A stretch of DNA of 64,000 nucleotides, from contig VWZS01004382.1 in assembly GCA_013397075.1 (NCBI GenBank), positions 57,301 to 121,300 of the forward strand. Direction: 5' to 3'. Below are positions 39,945-53,000 of the stretch, in pieces. Source of the DNA: Rhabdornis inornatus (Eukaryota; Chordata; Aves; Passeriformes; Rhabdornithidae). The notes below the pieces were generated by a model that worked only from the letters and a program-made list of their open reading frames with translations, made no database searches and was not told where the DNA came from. The number at the start of each line of letters is the position of its first letter. Within the stretch, counting starts at the first letter, position 1. The position numbers and the translations under genes were made by a program.

Positions 39945-40345
39945 ACACCCAAGCATGTGGTGCTCAGAGTAATCTGCTCATCACAATCAAGGAGGTCCCC
40001 ACCCCAGCAGCATAAGGGGAGAGCCTCCAGGGGTGCTGAAGGACACAGCCTCAGGATTTCACCCCGGGGTGACCACAGCCCTCATTCCCCACTTGAGTCA
40101 CTGCCCAGCTGCCTTACAGAGGGCTGGGACTGAAAGTGGGACCCTATGGGCTGATGGCCTGTCACATTCCCATCCCAGACAGGTGCCAAATGCTTGGAGC
40201 TGGGGCTGCCTACTGTGCCCAGTCCAGGTGTCCTGCTTCTGGCTGGGGTGATGGGACAGGAGGAGCTGCCAGGCACTGCCTGCTGACCCCCATGGGAATA
40301 CTTCTGGCCCCTAGGAAGTCCCCAGCCCCCCTGACTCTCTGAGAG
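39945..40345. other. GC-rich block 1 kb upstream of ANXA1
   Basis: About 400 bases rich in CCCC, GGGG and CAGC words within AT-rich DNA, containing few CpGs. Its overlapping open frames on both strands are what GC-rich DNA gives by chance. It could be an old transposon piece or a regulatory element; no family is recognised. Confidence 0.4.
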
Positions 40346-43300
40346 AAATTTTCTCCTGTTTTGTTTTTTCCTTTTCCTATATACATTTAATATATCATTT
40401 TACAGAAGTATTTTAGATGTTTTCAGTAAGCTGAATAATTGAAGGGGCTTGCCAGCTGACAATGATACAGTGAGCAAGCTGCCAGATATATGTTGATTTG
40501 TTTATTTAATTATCATGTGTGATGTTCAGATTACTCTAGCCCACCTGAATGCCATGACAGAATGACACTAGCAGTCTTATTTCACTTGAGTCAGGTGTTG
40601 GCCAGAATCTCTCTTTATAATCTTTTTCTGGGACTGTTTCCTGTCTATTAATGAGCATGGCTAAGGGTAGGACTCAGCGTGCTACAAGTGCATAGTAAGA
40701 CACTCCTCCTTGTGGCCTCCTTTCACTAATACAGTTTTTCCATAATCAGATTACTATCCCATTTTTATCATAGTATTTTTTAACTTCTGAATTAGGTTTT
40801 TTTTGGGGTTTGGGTTTTTTAAAAATCTATTTCTATTGTCTTTCCACCTTCAGAGTAATGTCACAAGAAGGCATTGTGCTACTGCTCATTGCAGAAGCTG
40901 TTTGCATTTGCTTTTCCTCCTTCTTAATGGGTGGACAGATGTTGGTTGACTCATTGTCTTCCTGGAGCTCAACTGAGTCACCATCTGCACTAGAGTGCTT
41001 TATTGTACAAAATGCTGCCACTTAAAAAAATGCAGTTTAATTGGACTGAGCTCTTAACAATTGTTATTGTTAAGTTTTTAACTGTTACTCCAACATTTGT
41101 TTCATAAAGCTAGCACAGTTTGCGTATTGTTTATTGTTCAGTTGTCATTATTTATTCAGAACTGGCAAAGCATGCAGCCACTGTTGTAGAGGCTCAAACG
41201 TCTCAAAAGTGACAGAAATAAGTAAGTTTGTTTACAACACTCAGTGCATGGAATGCAGTTGAGAGAAACAGAAATGTTTAGTGAAAATAGAAAATGGTCA
41301 CTTGATAAACTGCCAGATTTGGCCATGCCAAATATTTCTCTTAAGGCTAGTGATGACAGCTCAGTTGGGAAGATGGGATTTCCCCAAGCAATCCATCCTA
41401 CACAAAATGATATGAAAATGAGTCAGGAATCTTCATGGAGTTTGAGAGTGAGAACAGCAGCCCTTACATCTATTTCAGAGGCTGCTACCAACCTGCTGTA
41501 ACTCTGTGTTTATTCTACGCAAGGTGCCTTAAAGAAGAGTTAAGGTTGGGGAAAGTTAGGAAATGACAATTCTAGCTACACTAAACCAAAGACCCCATTT
41601 TACAAATGACCTTCAGACTATGCCTATGAGATAAACTTTAAGAGAAAATTGGTGCTCAAAAATTGCATTGTTATGAAATAGCATTATCCTGAAAGAGCTC
41701 CTGACAGTACGGTGAGAAGATAAATCATGAAACAGAGCAAGGACATGCCAGGACAGCCATGCATCTTGAACCATCTGATAGCAATCCAGAGCCTACTGGA
41801 ATCTGCTTCTCTCATCTTTTGCACCTCATGACTTCATTTATCTTCAGTAGCTTTTATCCACTTCATAAAAAACGGAGCAGGAACACATTCCTTCATTTCT
41901 TTAGGCGGCCAGGACCTGTGGTGTAGCACCTGTACTCAGGTTTCAGGCAACAGAGACATTAATATCAGTGATACAGCTCTAAGAGCATGTATGACTTACA
42001 GCAGGCCTACTGAAGGCAGTAATACTTCCGAGAAGACAGAGATAATGCAGTTTTTTTACTAACACATATTTACCAATTCCTGTACAAATCCTGTTTCAGT
42101 TACATTATTCAGAAAAATATCTTTCCTGCATATTGGGGTATAGGGCCTCCTCAGACCTTCATCTCTTCCTTTGACATAACAAGAGATTAAATATCAAATT
42201 CAGTGAGAACAGTTACACTATCTATTCATTTGCACCTGATCTGCATGATTCTAGTGAGGTCCATGTAGAGTCAGGTTGTGATTATGTGTATCCCTGTGAA
42301 CCTATATTATGAGCTGGATGGCTTCAAATCTAGACATACAATTGATTTTTTAGTTTCATGCTTAAACAAAAAAAAATATATATATTTGTTAGATGCAATA
42401 GGACACATCCAAAGCTGTGTAATATCTCTTATGGATTCTCTGTTAAAGGTTTTATTTATTAATATTGTATTTCCCATTCAGATCATGTTTCAGTTCTGAA
42501 TCTCTTTGCAAGCTTGTAAATAGGGAAAAGATTGGGCAACATGCATTTGTTGATACTGATGCAAAAAAATCATCAATATTTTTTAAGAATTTTCTAACAA
42601 GGATTTATTTTATTTACACTGCATAAAATATTCAACACCTCTGTCTTTAACATGGATTTGCATTTTGTTATTAACTCATGAAATACTGAATTAGCAATAA
42701 TTCTCAGGCGACAGGAATTCCATGGTTTAATCAAACATGCATCCGCTTCTGTAATCAGCTTTAATACTTACTGCTCTCTTAGTTGCAGTAAATACCTTTT
42801 TGCAGTTCCATAAATTTTTAGAAGTGTAATGGGATATTCTGAGTTTCATGGTTAAACATGGCTTGGCTATCCCGAAGATCCAAAATGTTAGTGAGCAGCC
42901 TCCCGCACAGAGAAATAAAAATAGCCCATCCTCTCGTAGAAACAAGCAGAGTAGCCACATGAGAAATCATGTCAAGGTAACATCGTTTTGGAGATCAGAA
43001 ATCCCATTCACTTTAAATGAACTCAAGTTCAGAGAAATGCTTCCAGAGGCTTTTCAATATCTCAGTCTGCCTTCCAGACAAAAACCATTATAACTGTGTG
43101 CCAAAGTAATTTATATGAGGAAAATTTGGACCTACTAGGAAGCCTCTAGGAAAAAAAAAACTTTGGGAATCCTTGTCACACATATCTTCTTCCAAATCAC
43201 AGTAGAGCAAAACAGACCTGTTTCATGATAAAACTGTGACAAAAATAGTAAATTACAGTATAATGTAAAACTCAGTGCTCATTCAGGGGAAAGTGCTAAG

Positions 43301-45798
43301 GGGACAAGAAAAAGTGGGAATGCATAAGCTTTTTACTGTCCTATGCAGTGTACAATGCTAATCAGAGGGTGTAAATAATAAAAGAGTCATTCAGGTCAAG
43401 CGAACACAACCAACGTTAAACAATTGAACTGTGCATAAAATCTGTGGAAAGGTTGGTGCCCTTAATGGAGAAAACGTCCAAACATCCTCCCCGACAAAGA
43501 ACCAAACCAAAACAAGAGAGTTGGTGGTATGTCACAACTGATCTTAGGAGGAATGGAACTGGACTATCTCTTCTAGGGAAATCAAGCAGCAGGATGAGCA
43601 GGCCTCTGATTTACGACAGACTGAACCCTGCTGCACAATTAGGTTATTGTACCTTCAAAGAAAGAAGAGACAACACTAATTAACAAAAAATTAATCCGCA
43701 GATTAACCACCTGTGGTACTGCAATATGCAGGTTAAATTTAGCCAACTGGGATTTCCCAGTTTATTTGGCATTCTGAAATTGATTCTTTGAAGTATCTTT
43801 ATATCTACTGCCATTTTTATGATACTTTTTATTTTAAAGAAATATTTAAAGAAAGAAAATTAATATTACAAGAAATAAAAAAATAATATTACAAACATTA
43901 TAAACATATAATATTATAAACATATAAATATGCCCTTAGCAAACTGTGCTGGTTTGGTTGCTGTTGAAATACATACCAGTGAGTGGATCTATTGACAAAA
44001 AATACCCAGGTTAAAACAATAAAAAACGTCTTATTCCCTATCTACAATGAGGAGCAAGTATCATGCTGTGAAGGTTCAGAATCACTTCAGTCAAGGTGAT
44101 ATTTATTCTGAGTGGCAGAGCCCTGACCTGGGTCCCACTACTATGAAGAAACAAGAATTACATAATAAGTGCATAACCATGAACCATGGTGAACCATGTT
44201 TTGCTCATTGTCTACATTCAAGGTGTGGTAAGAACAGTCATAAAAAACCTGAGGAAACTATACAATCCAATCACTCTTGTAACATCTTGTTCCCAGAATA
44301 GTGGGGGTGGTTTGTGGTTAGGAGAAGTTTTTGAAGACTGCTTGGATGTTACTATTTCACTCAGCAGATTACCTCCCAAAATTAGGAGACAGAACAAATA
44401 CACAATTAGTCAGTGATTGCAAAACTGATTTGCTTCTATGGAACATTAGAGAAATTTAACCTCAGACAAAATAAAGCTTTTCATGTACTTTTCCTTCAAA
44501 TCTTCACAAAACCAAAGTATTAATAGTGAAAAAATCTGAACTGCAGAATTCCATTTGAAAAAGTATTTTTTCTAACATCTTCCATTTAATGTGTTTTTTT
44601 CCTCAATTTAAATATGTTTATGTTGACTTTCAGCAAAATATGGCTTGTATCCAGGAGATTTCCTACAGATTTCTATATTGTGATGTTGAACAGGAATTCC
44701 TTATTGTGTTTCCAGCTAAAACGCCAGAAAACCCCTTTTCTTTTGTTTCAGTTTTACTCTAGACTGGATTGCCTCAGACTGCTGGTAAAGAAATACTACT
44801 AGGGCACAAAGAGTGACATGGTGCGAATCACAGTTATTAAAGGGAAATTTTAAAGGGTTTAAGCTTGTTTCTGTTTCAGGGAGAACAAGGTTCAAGGCAT
44901 GTTTGTATTTGTTGTAATTTTTCTCATTATAGAACTGCCTAAATGTACATAACTCATAGTTTGATTTGCATTTGATTTTCTTTAAAGGAGAAAGATGCAG
45001 ATGCAACATTTCAAATGTAGCCCAATTCTGTATTAGTGTAAATTATTTATCCCTGGAGTGGCTATAAGTTTCTTAAGATTATCAAAGTCAGTGGGAATAT
45101 ACAAAGATGAACATGAAACTCCTAGCCATAGAAATTTATCTTCATGTAATTATGCATGAACTATCATGGATATCAAAATACAAGAATGGAATTTAAGAAT
45201 TTTTAATTTAAGAAAAAGATATAGAGTGTAACTGATTACTGTAGGGATTTTTTGAAGGGTGTTTTAAGTAAAAAGGCAGATGCTTGTCAGGTAAAGATTC
45301 TTCTTAAAGTAAAATTAGCAAGAATACCAGCCAAAACAAATATACTGAAAGGAGTGATCTCGAGGTATCTGTGGCACTACCAGTCTGTTTTATTGTGTTT
45401 GTTTAAAGCTAGCACAGCCACACTGTAGTTCACGAATGGGACTACAACACAGCCCTCAAAGATTAAACAAAGCAAGAAACATCACAATGAAAATTAAAAA
45501 TTTAAGTAGAAACTTAAAATACCCTATATAAATACAACTGGGAGTCTGGTATTTTCTGTTTGCTTTGCCAGCTTCTTCATTTAGCAGTAGTTGTAGTGCT
45601 AGTATGTCTTACATAATTCATTACTGTAAAAATAATTCAAAAACATAATCTCAAATGTCAAATATGCTTTAATTTTTATAATATTAAATATTTAAATTTT
45701 AAATTTAATGTTTAAAATATTGTGAATATTTAAAATCAAACACCCGCTTTTGTTCAGATGGTCGATTTTCTGTTGCTTCTTTTTCTCATTTTCCATTC

Positions 45799-45829
45799 TT
45801 TTTTTTTTTTTTTTNTTTTTTTTTTTTTT
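45799..45829. repeat. Poly(T) tract with an unresolved base
   Basis: About 30 Ts interrupted by one N at 45815. The N marks a sequencing or gap-closing limit in a homopolymer. Confidence 0.95.
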
Positions 45830-46959
45830 CACCTGTGGTAAGAGAAAAGAGGAAGGAAGGCAAAAACACCCTTTGTTATCATAAAAATAAAAATCACGAA
45901 ATAGTTCCTTTTTTTTAAAAAAAAGCAACCTCTCAAAAAAGCCATTTTTAGAGGTCTCATGCTGTGTTCTTTACATCCCAGTGAAGCTGTAAAATATTCA
46001 AATTAGCACAGTAGAGCACATAGTCATAGAACTTAAATTAGTTGTGGATTATTTGTACAAAGGTTCACAATGAAGCTACTTCCTGTGAATTCACAGCGAA
46101 ACTGCTTTTAGAGTTAGTGATACCAAAAGCCTTCCTTTTGTGCTATAATCTAAAGGCAAGTTCCTGGGTTTAGTCCTTTTTGTCATCAGGGTGGGGTACA
46201 CAACAATAGCAGCAAGGTAGAAATCCTGAGCCACTGGTCTCACCTGCCTAGGCTGGATCACGTCAGCCTGCAAATTTCATTCTGTATTTTCTTTTCAATT
46301 GCTAAATAGTACTTGCTTCTCCCTGTTTCTGCTGCTGCTTTGTTCATTCTAATATAGGAATAGATCAGAAGTTTTGTGCCTGGAGTTATTTCAAAAGAGC
46401 AGCATATTTGACTTACAGGTCATAATAACCTGCTTGTCTCAGCTGAGTCCAGTCTCAGCATAATGGCATAGGCAGTGATAAAAGTGTGGGCTTGTTTTAC
46501 TTTAATTAGCAGAGAAGGGAAGTGGCAATACACTTCCGTGAAAAAATTGTAAAAAAGCAGGGAAAACTTTGTTCTAATGTAATAACAGCCTTATCTGGAC
46601 TGATTTAATCACTCAGTTCATATGAAACTAGATTTGAAATCGTATAGAATACCACTTGGAACTCTATCAATTTAACTGCTCCTGGAAATGTAGCAAGAGA
46701 ATCATGTTTCACGTTCTTCCAGCTGAAACAATTGTGAAGATTTATAAATTATTCTAATGAAACCCTTCTCATCTTGTGGGTATTTGTGCTTTCAGATATG
46801 TAGAACCAAGTTGTATTTTTTTCACTTATAGTTAAGTTTCCTACCACTTTGAGTTTCATCCAGTAAGTTTTAGTCTGCTGGCAAAACAGACATTGCCTAG
46901 CACATGAGTCAGTGAGAAGAAACCTGATCTGTGTCTGTTTTACTTTCTGCAGGTATCCT

Positions 46960-46973
46960 GTTGCCTAGAGAGG
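46960..46973 (+). promoter_or_regulatory. Imperfect X-box-like site upstream of the coiled-coil gene
   Basis: GTTGCCTAGAGAGG matches the first half and centre of the RFX X-box (GTTGCC, two bases, RRNAAC) but fails at the last two positions. It lies about 115 bases before the start codon, where X-boxes of cilia genes usually are. Such a partial match can occur by chance. Confidence 0.2.
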
Positions 46974-47086
46974 CTCTTGCATTTTTTGCAGGTTAAATAT
47001 TTATGTACACAGTGTGCGAGGTTTTCAGAAAATACCAGAAGTTAACTCTCATCTCTCTGGAAACGCTGAGAAACAGACGGATAACC

Positions 47087-50000
47087 ATGGATGAAGGTAA
47101 TTATTTAGGACTTAGTATGTATTTAGCAGAAACAAGAATTTTCATGCATGTTACATTATGACACACAACTATTGAGAGTAGAAGGGTGGAGCCAGGCCAC
47201 AATTCTATCAAATGAGTTGAGTGCAAAGTGTGACAAGGACAACCATCTGTTTTTCAGGGAAAGAAAAGAACTCATGCATATGAAATACATACTAAAAGAG
47301 CTAAGTCCTTTACATAGCAGGAAGATAAGCACAAATGAATAAGAATGGTTTTAAACACAGCTAATTATTTTTCAAAAGCTGTCTTGCTAACCTAGGAAAT
47401 ATGAATGCTAGGGATAATTTGGAAAATTGTGTGTGTGTCTTCATAAACATTTAGAAAGACATCATAAATTAAGGCCTAAGTAAAGTCACTGCAGGTTTTA
47501 CAAATAATTTGTGATTTTTTAGAAAAACAGGCCTGACTTTTCACAGTTCAACCAGTTATTGAGTATTTCGGGCATGATACTCATGTCATTTCAGGAAATG
47601 CAATCTTAGAAGATGAGCAGGAGAGATTGTACAGGGGAATCATCAAAGGGCCGATGACTGTGGCTTCTGGTGAAAGTCTGAAAAGTGGAATGATGGTCTA
47701 ATAATGTAAGAATCTTTAGTTATTTCTCAGAAGACTAAGTTCACAAATCTTCAAAAATCGTGAATTTGATTGCAAGACAGGAAGCAATGAACTTCAGGAA
47801 AGTGAGTTACAATTGGATTTTAAACATAAACCATTTTCCCTAATAAGTGACTATATATGGGTTAAATAGGTCCTTATTTCTTTTTTACCATTATTTTATT
47901 TAGGGTTTGTTTTTTTTTNNNNNNNNNNNNNNNNNNNNNNNNNNNNNTTTTTTTGCAAACTTAGGCCATTTCTCAAAGTCTCACATCCCTGATGCTTATT
48001 TCTTCCCTGAAATTATAACTCCTTTTTGCTGAAAAAAAAATTAACCTGCAAGGCAGGTTAATAAGTTTTGCCAGAGAATTCTGCCTCAAAGAGGAGATGA
48101 TGATGCCACAACAAAAGAAAAAAAAAAAAAGATATTGCCAAAAAATGTGGGTTTCCTCCTAGATTTTCCAGAGATAACATGTATTCTAACTGTGACATCT
48201 TAAAATTGTCTTTAAATTGCACTTGTATTCTTAAAATATTTTTTGTTATGCAGATTACCTTCTACAAAAACTATTATGACTGCTCAGACTTAATTTTTTT
48301 TGTTTCTGATACAAACTCCAGTATGGCCATATTGGAGGTGCTGACAGGTAACCAAGGTTGGGTGTCAAAAATTAAAACATTCAGCATCCACAATCACTGA
48401 TAGTTTGGGACTCCTATTAAGTATGCCTTTAGGGTCAGGATAAGTGAAAGCAGAAGGCCAGATTCTATATTTGCTTTTCAAGGGTGTGTAATTAAAAAAT
48501 AAATGAGCAGTTATGCAAAGCCTGCAACAGAAATGCAGGATGGTTTGTTTTGCCCCACCTTAGGGAGCAGGGTGCTGAAAAGCAGTATAGGGAACAATGA
48601 GGAAGATTTACAGCTTCTTCTATGCAACCTGCAGATTCTGTCCATAATCATGAGGGAACAGTCTTCTCTTACCTATTATTGGGCTCTCCCACACATACTC
48701 GTAAAAGTAGTTTTTCCTCAGATGTCAAGCACAGTTCTCAAGCATTATATTTAAAATTTAAATGTAATAGTAAGGATTAACATTGAATTGCCATGTCTGA
48801 TTCAGAGATGAATAGCACCATTAGTGGGGGTGCTGTAGTCTGCTTTTAGTCTTAGGCAGCTGATTAATGAATGAGCAGACTGGTGATACCATGGAACCTC
48901 AGGTCTAACCAACATGAAGGAACAACTCTGTCTAGCAATAGTCACAAAGACACACACCTTTTTCCACGGAAATTTAAATATGCATTCTTGCATTTTGTCC
49001 AGCATGTCTGTGACTTATAGTACAAAATGCAGGCTTTTATTTCAATTTTCAAGATGAAAGATCAACAAAATATAGCAAGAAAATCTTTACTGCCTGTGAT
49101 AGGAAGCTGGAATATTAATTCTTGACATAGGGGTTTTGGTCCATATTGGCAACTTATCAGGTGATAGCCGCCATATATTCTCTTCTTCTTGCCAATATAC
49201 ATATATACACACATATATGTTCTTACTGACTGTTTAACCTTCACAGCAGATCTGAAGAATAACAAGTTAAACATGTTTAATTGTCAGCTCTGTTGAGCAA
49301 TACAACTGGGCAAGGTTGTTACTTGAGGGAGCGTAACCTGAGAATGTTAGAGATAAAAATGTGGTTTGACCAGATGGAGTAAAAAGAAAATGTTTGCATA
49401 ATACTTTTCCATCTGGGAAAGAACTGAGTTGTAGCTTGTAAGAATGTAAACAAGCCTTTACTTGTAATACACTGTCCAAGTTCATTGCTAAATCACTTTC
49501 AGGGGATGAGATGGAGTTATAAAAGATCCTGGTATGAATCTTCATACCAGCTGATCCCAATGTGATGTAGTACTAATGAGGAAGGAGTAGACTTCAGAAA
49601 CAATCCAGGCAGTTGGCAAATAGGAGGGGAAACCACTATTCCATGCACGAACAAGAGACGAGGGTTCAAAAGGCCCTTTTCCAACCACTCAGGTATACTG
49701 AATATTGCGACTACTTTGCTACATTCCTGCTTCTCTGAATGATCAGAGATCAGCAGGGATAAAAATGGCAAGTTCCACCTCCTTATAAGCCATGAAGGGA
49801 AACAATATGGTCTTGCTTGTCAGGACATTGGGAGAACAGTTACTCTCTACCCACATAAAGTTTCATGCTCCGTTTTCCACATGATGAAGGAGGAAACACT
49901 CTTTATATCTCTCTGCCCGAGTCCAGAAGTGTGGCCTTTTCTTTCACTCTGGCTGTTCTGATGAACCACACTTTTAGGACACTCCCACCACTCCTACCAG

Positions 50001-53000
50001 TCCTCTCTCACGCTGCTGTTCTTTGTTTTGCATCAGAGCACAAAGGGTGGGACAGGCTCTGTTCAGTCTGCTGATGTTATTATAAGAAAGCTTAGTGCAT
50101 GCACTTGCACTGTGGGTAATGTTGAATAGCAGAGAGTCTGTGCATTAATAAAAAGTGCTATAACAAGAAGCCAAGAAGAAACTTGCTCTCAGACAGCCTC
50201 TCTACACAAAGTTATTAAAAGAGAGTTTGTTTTATGTTATGAGAGAGTGGTGTGTGATTTTGGAGAGTCTTGGTGCAGGCACTGAACTGGAGATTACCAC
50301 TCCTAAAGCACAACGTTGTCCAAAGGGTTATCCCATGCCATACGATATTGTGTGCTGCAATAAAAGTTTAGAGTTAAGAGAAGAAAGAAAGAATTTTTTG
50401 AGTTAGAGAGTCTGTCTTTTAAGTAACAACTATATGCAATGGAGCCCTGTCTTCCTCTATATGACTAAAGGTTGACTTGCCAGTGAGAGGTAGTGAATTA
50501 ATTCCTTATTGTGTTTTGTTTGCATGTAGCTCTTTGCTTTGCCTATTAAACTTTCTTTGACTCAATCCATGATTTTTGTTGTTTTTTATTCTGATTCACT
50601 CACCCATCACTGTGGGGGAGTGAGGAAGCGGCTGCATGGGCCTGAGCTGCTAGACAGGCTTAAATCACAGCAGAAGATGGTATCAATCTAGCAACATATT
50701 CTTGTGCTGCTGCTTTGAGTAGTGCTACTTACTAAATTGATCAAGAAACCATTAAAAAAAATCAAACTGTGGTGATAGTAGGAGGGAAGGATTAGTTAGG
50801 GATTGATCTTTGTTATACTGCATTTCTGAGCTGCATTTTTCAATCTGTCATATTCTGACATTCTGTCAGCTTCATTAGCTATTCAGAGAGCTTCAACTGG
50901 TCCATGGTCATTTCAAGAATAACTTTGCTATTATCATAATTCTTTATGACCACTTTTAAGTATAATTTTCTGGCCTTTTCACTGGGCACAAGCCAAGTTT
51001 TAAAGGCTTTAGCACTTTTTGTGTGATGTTAATGTGATGTTGACAGGCAGTGAGCAAGTCCCAATGCTGAGACCCCTAACCAGACATGCAGTGACATGAG
51101 TTCAGTTGCTGAACTTATAGTCACCTACATTTTTATTCCTGTGAATGTGCACTAATTTCTTCCCAAAAAGCCTGTCATTTGTATTTCATGTTCAGAATCA
51201 AGTATAATTTTCTTCCTGGCTGTTCCGTAAACCTAGAAGAGCTAGAAAAGCAACATGTTTCTCTATGTAACTTATGAGTTTGGCAAGGTATTAAAAAAAA
51301 AAAAAAAGAAGAAGAAGAAGTCCTTTTGCTCGTAAATATCTGTTTCTTTAAAATTCTTCAAGGAAACCTTTTTCTGGGGAAACAGAAATTGATCATAAAA
51401 AAAGATCAAATATCTTAGAGATAGCCAAAGACTAAAGTTGGCCAATAGTTATGCATTGAGGAATGTGTTTGAGATGTGCTTTTTGACGGAAGCTGCATGA
51501 GACTCGACAGGTTTTATTCAGGATAGATGTGAATTCTGACTACTTTATTTCATGAACCTTGATGTGCTTTAATAATTCAGCTAAATCTGACAGTCAAACC
51601 AAGATTAAATCACCAAATCATGTTAGATTTCAAAAAAGGCAGAAAGGAAAGACCCAAACTAAAGGTTTGCTCTGATCACTTTCTAAGAAAGCCATCTAGG
51701 GTTAATTCAACTGCTGACAGTTTGCAGTATTTTCATCTTAAATCCATTTTGGTGTGATATTGCAGATCTGGTCTTGTTTCACAAATTTGTTTTTAAGACT
51801 GCCAACAGAATGCCCTGTTTTTGTTAAAAAAAAATGTTGCTTGTTTTTCAGAAGCATGGGTGCAGAATGTTGACCTTTCAGGCTGGCAAGTCCCCAAAGA
51901 CTCAGTACAAATTGATCCTGAAACTAAACCACAGACCACCACGCAGTCCACTGTTCTTCTACCGGGCAGCATTATTGATGATTCAGAGGACGTACAGGGA
52001 CATCCTTCGTGGGTGACTGAAAGTGTTGTGGTAGAAGACACACCTGAGGAGAGTGAGTAGTAGCAGTAGTAGCACCTCAGATGTTCAGAATGAGGTTGTA
52101 ATTTGCTGCTTTCTACAAAAGGTAGTGGTAGCATCTGTATTGTAGAGTCACAGAAGCAGAACTGCATAAACATTATAGTCCACATTGCCCATCAATGCTG
52201 ATATACCTCAAACATGGATAAAAGTCAGTATGGACTAAGTGGAAGGGTTCCTGTCGTGATTCAGTTTATAGCTTTATGGACATGATCTTCAAGCTCCTCA
52301 TGTACAACAGATTCTGTGTCCCTCAAGGACCTTATTCACAGAACAAAAGCTGATATTTTTATATATGTATAACATACAGAAATGAAAAGAATTAATTCAG
52401 AAAAAAATAATAGCTTGAGACAAGGCTACTCTTTTCAACATGTATTTTATGTATTTTATAAATCACCAAAATTGGATCTTAAAAAACAAGTCTTTTATGG
52501 CTGTACCTGAACAGGATCTGATGATCCATCTAGTAGCTGGACAGACTGTATTTTGGAATGGTGCATCCACTTACAATACAGCTAGTGAATGTAATATGCA
52601 GAGACAAATATTTTTTAGTATAAAATAATTGCAGCATGAAACTGAATGAGAATTGTGTGAGGAACTCAGGAAAGGCATGCATTTAAATTTCCACAGTGCA
52701 CAAAATTTCTTAATTTCTGATAATTGTTTTGACCAATTCAAAGAGTCAGAAGACTTCTTTCACATCAGAAGACTTGAAGGTGTTGTGGCTTGGTGGTCCC
52801 TCAGTAGGAGTGTTGCATGTGTCCAGAGTTCTCATAAATAAACCTGAGTCAGACACACCTCATGTAACAATCTGACACAGCCACACCTATTAACACTCAC
52901 ACACACATACACACATTTTCCAACATATTGGGCAAAATCCAGTTTATTTTTTAATTTTTCAAAATAACGTTTTGAAAACATTCCTACAGAAGATGAGAAT

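Larger units (their letters stand above)
39000..46950. other. Intergenic region between two divergent genes
   Basis: About 8 kb separate the ANXA1 promoter from the first exon of the coiled-coil gene. I find no gene here. It holds the GC-rich block at 39945-40345, an AT-rich run of TATAAACATATAA-type repeats at 43860-43931 and a poly(T) tract with one N at 45815. ANXA1 enhancers are to be expected, but I cannot point to one with confidence. Confidence 0.5.
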
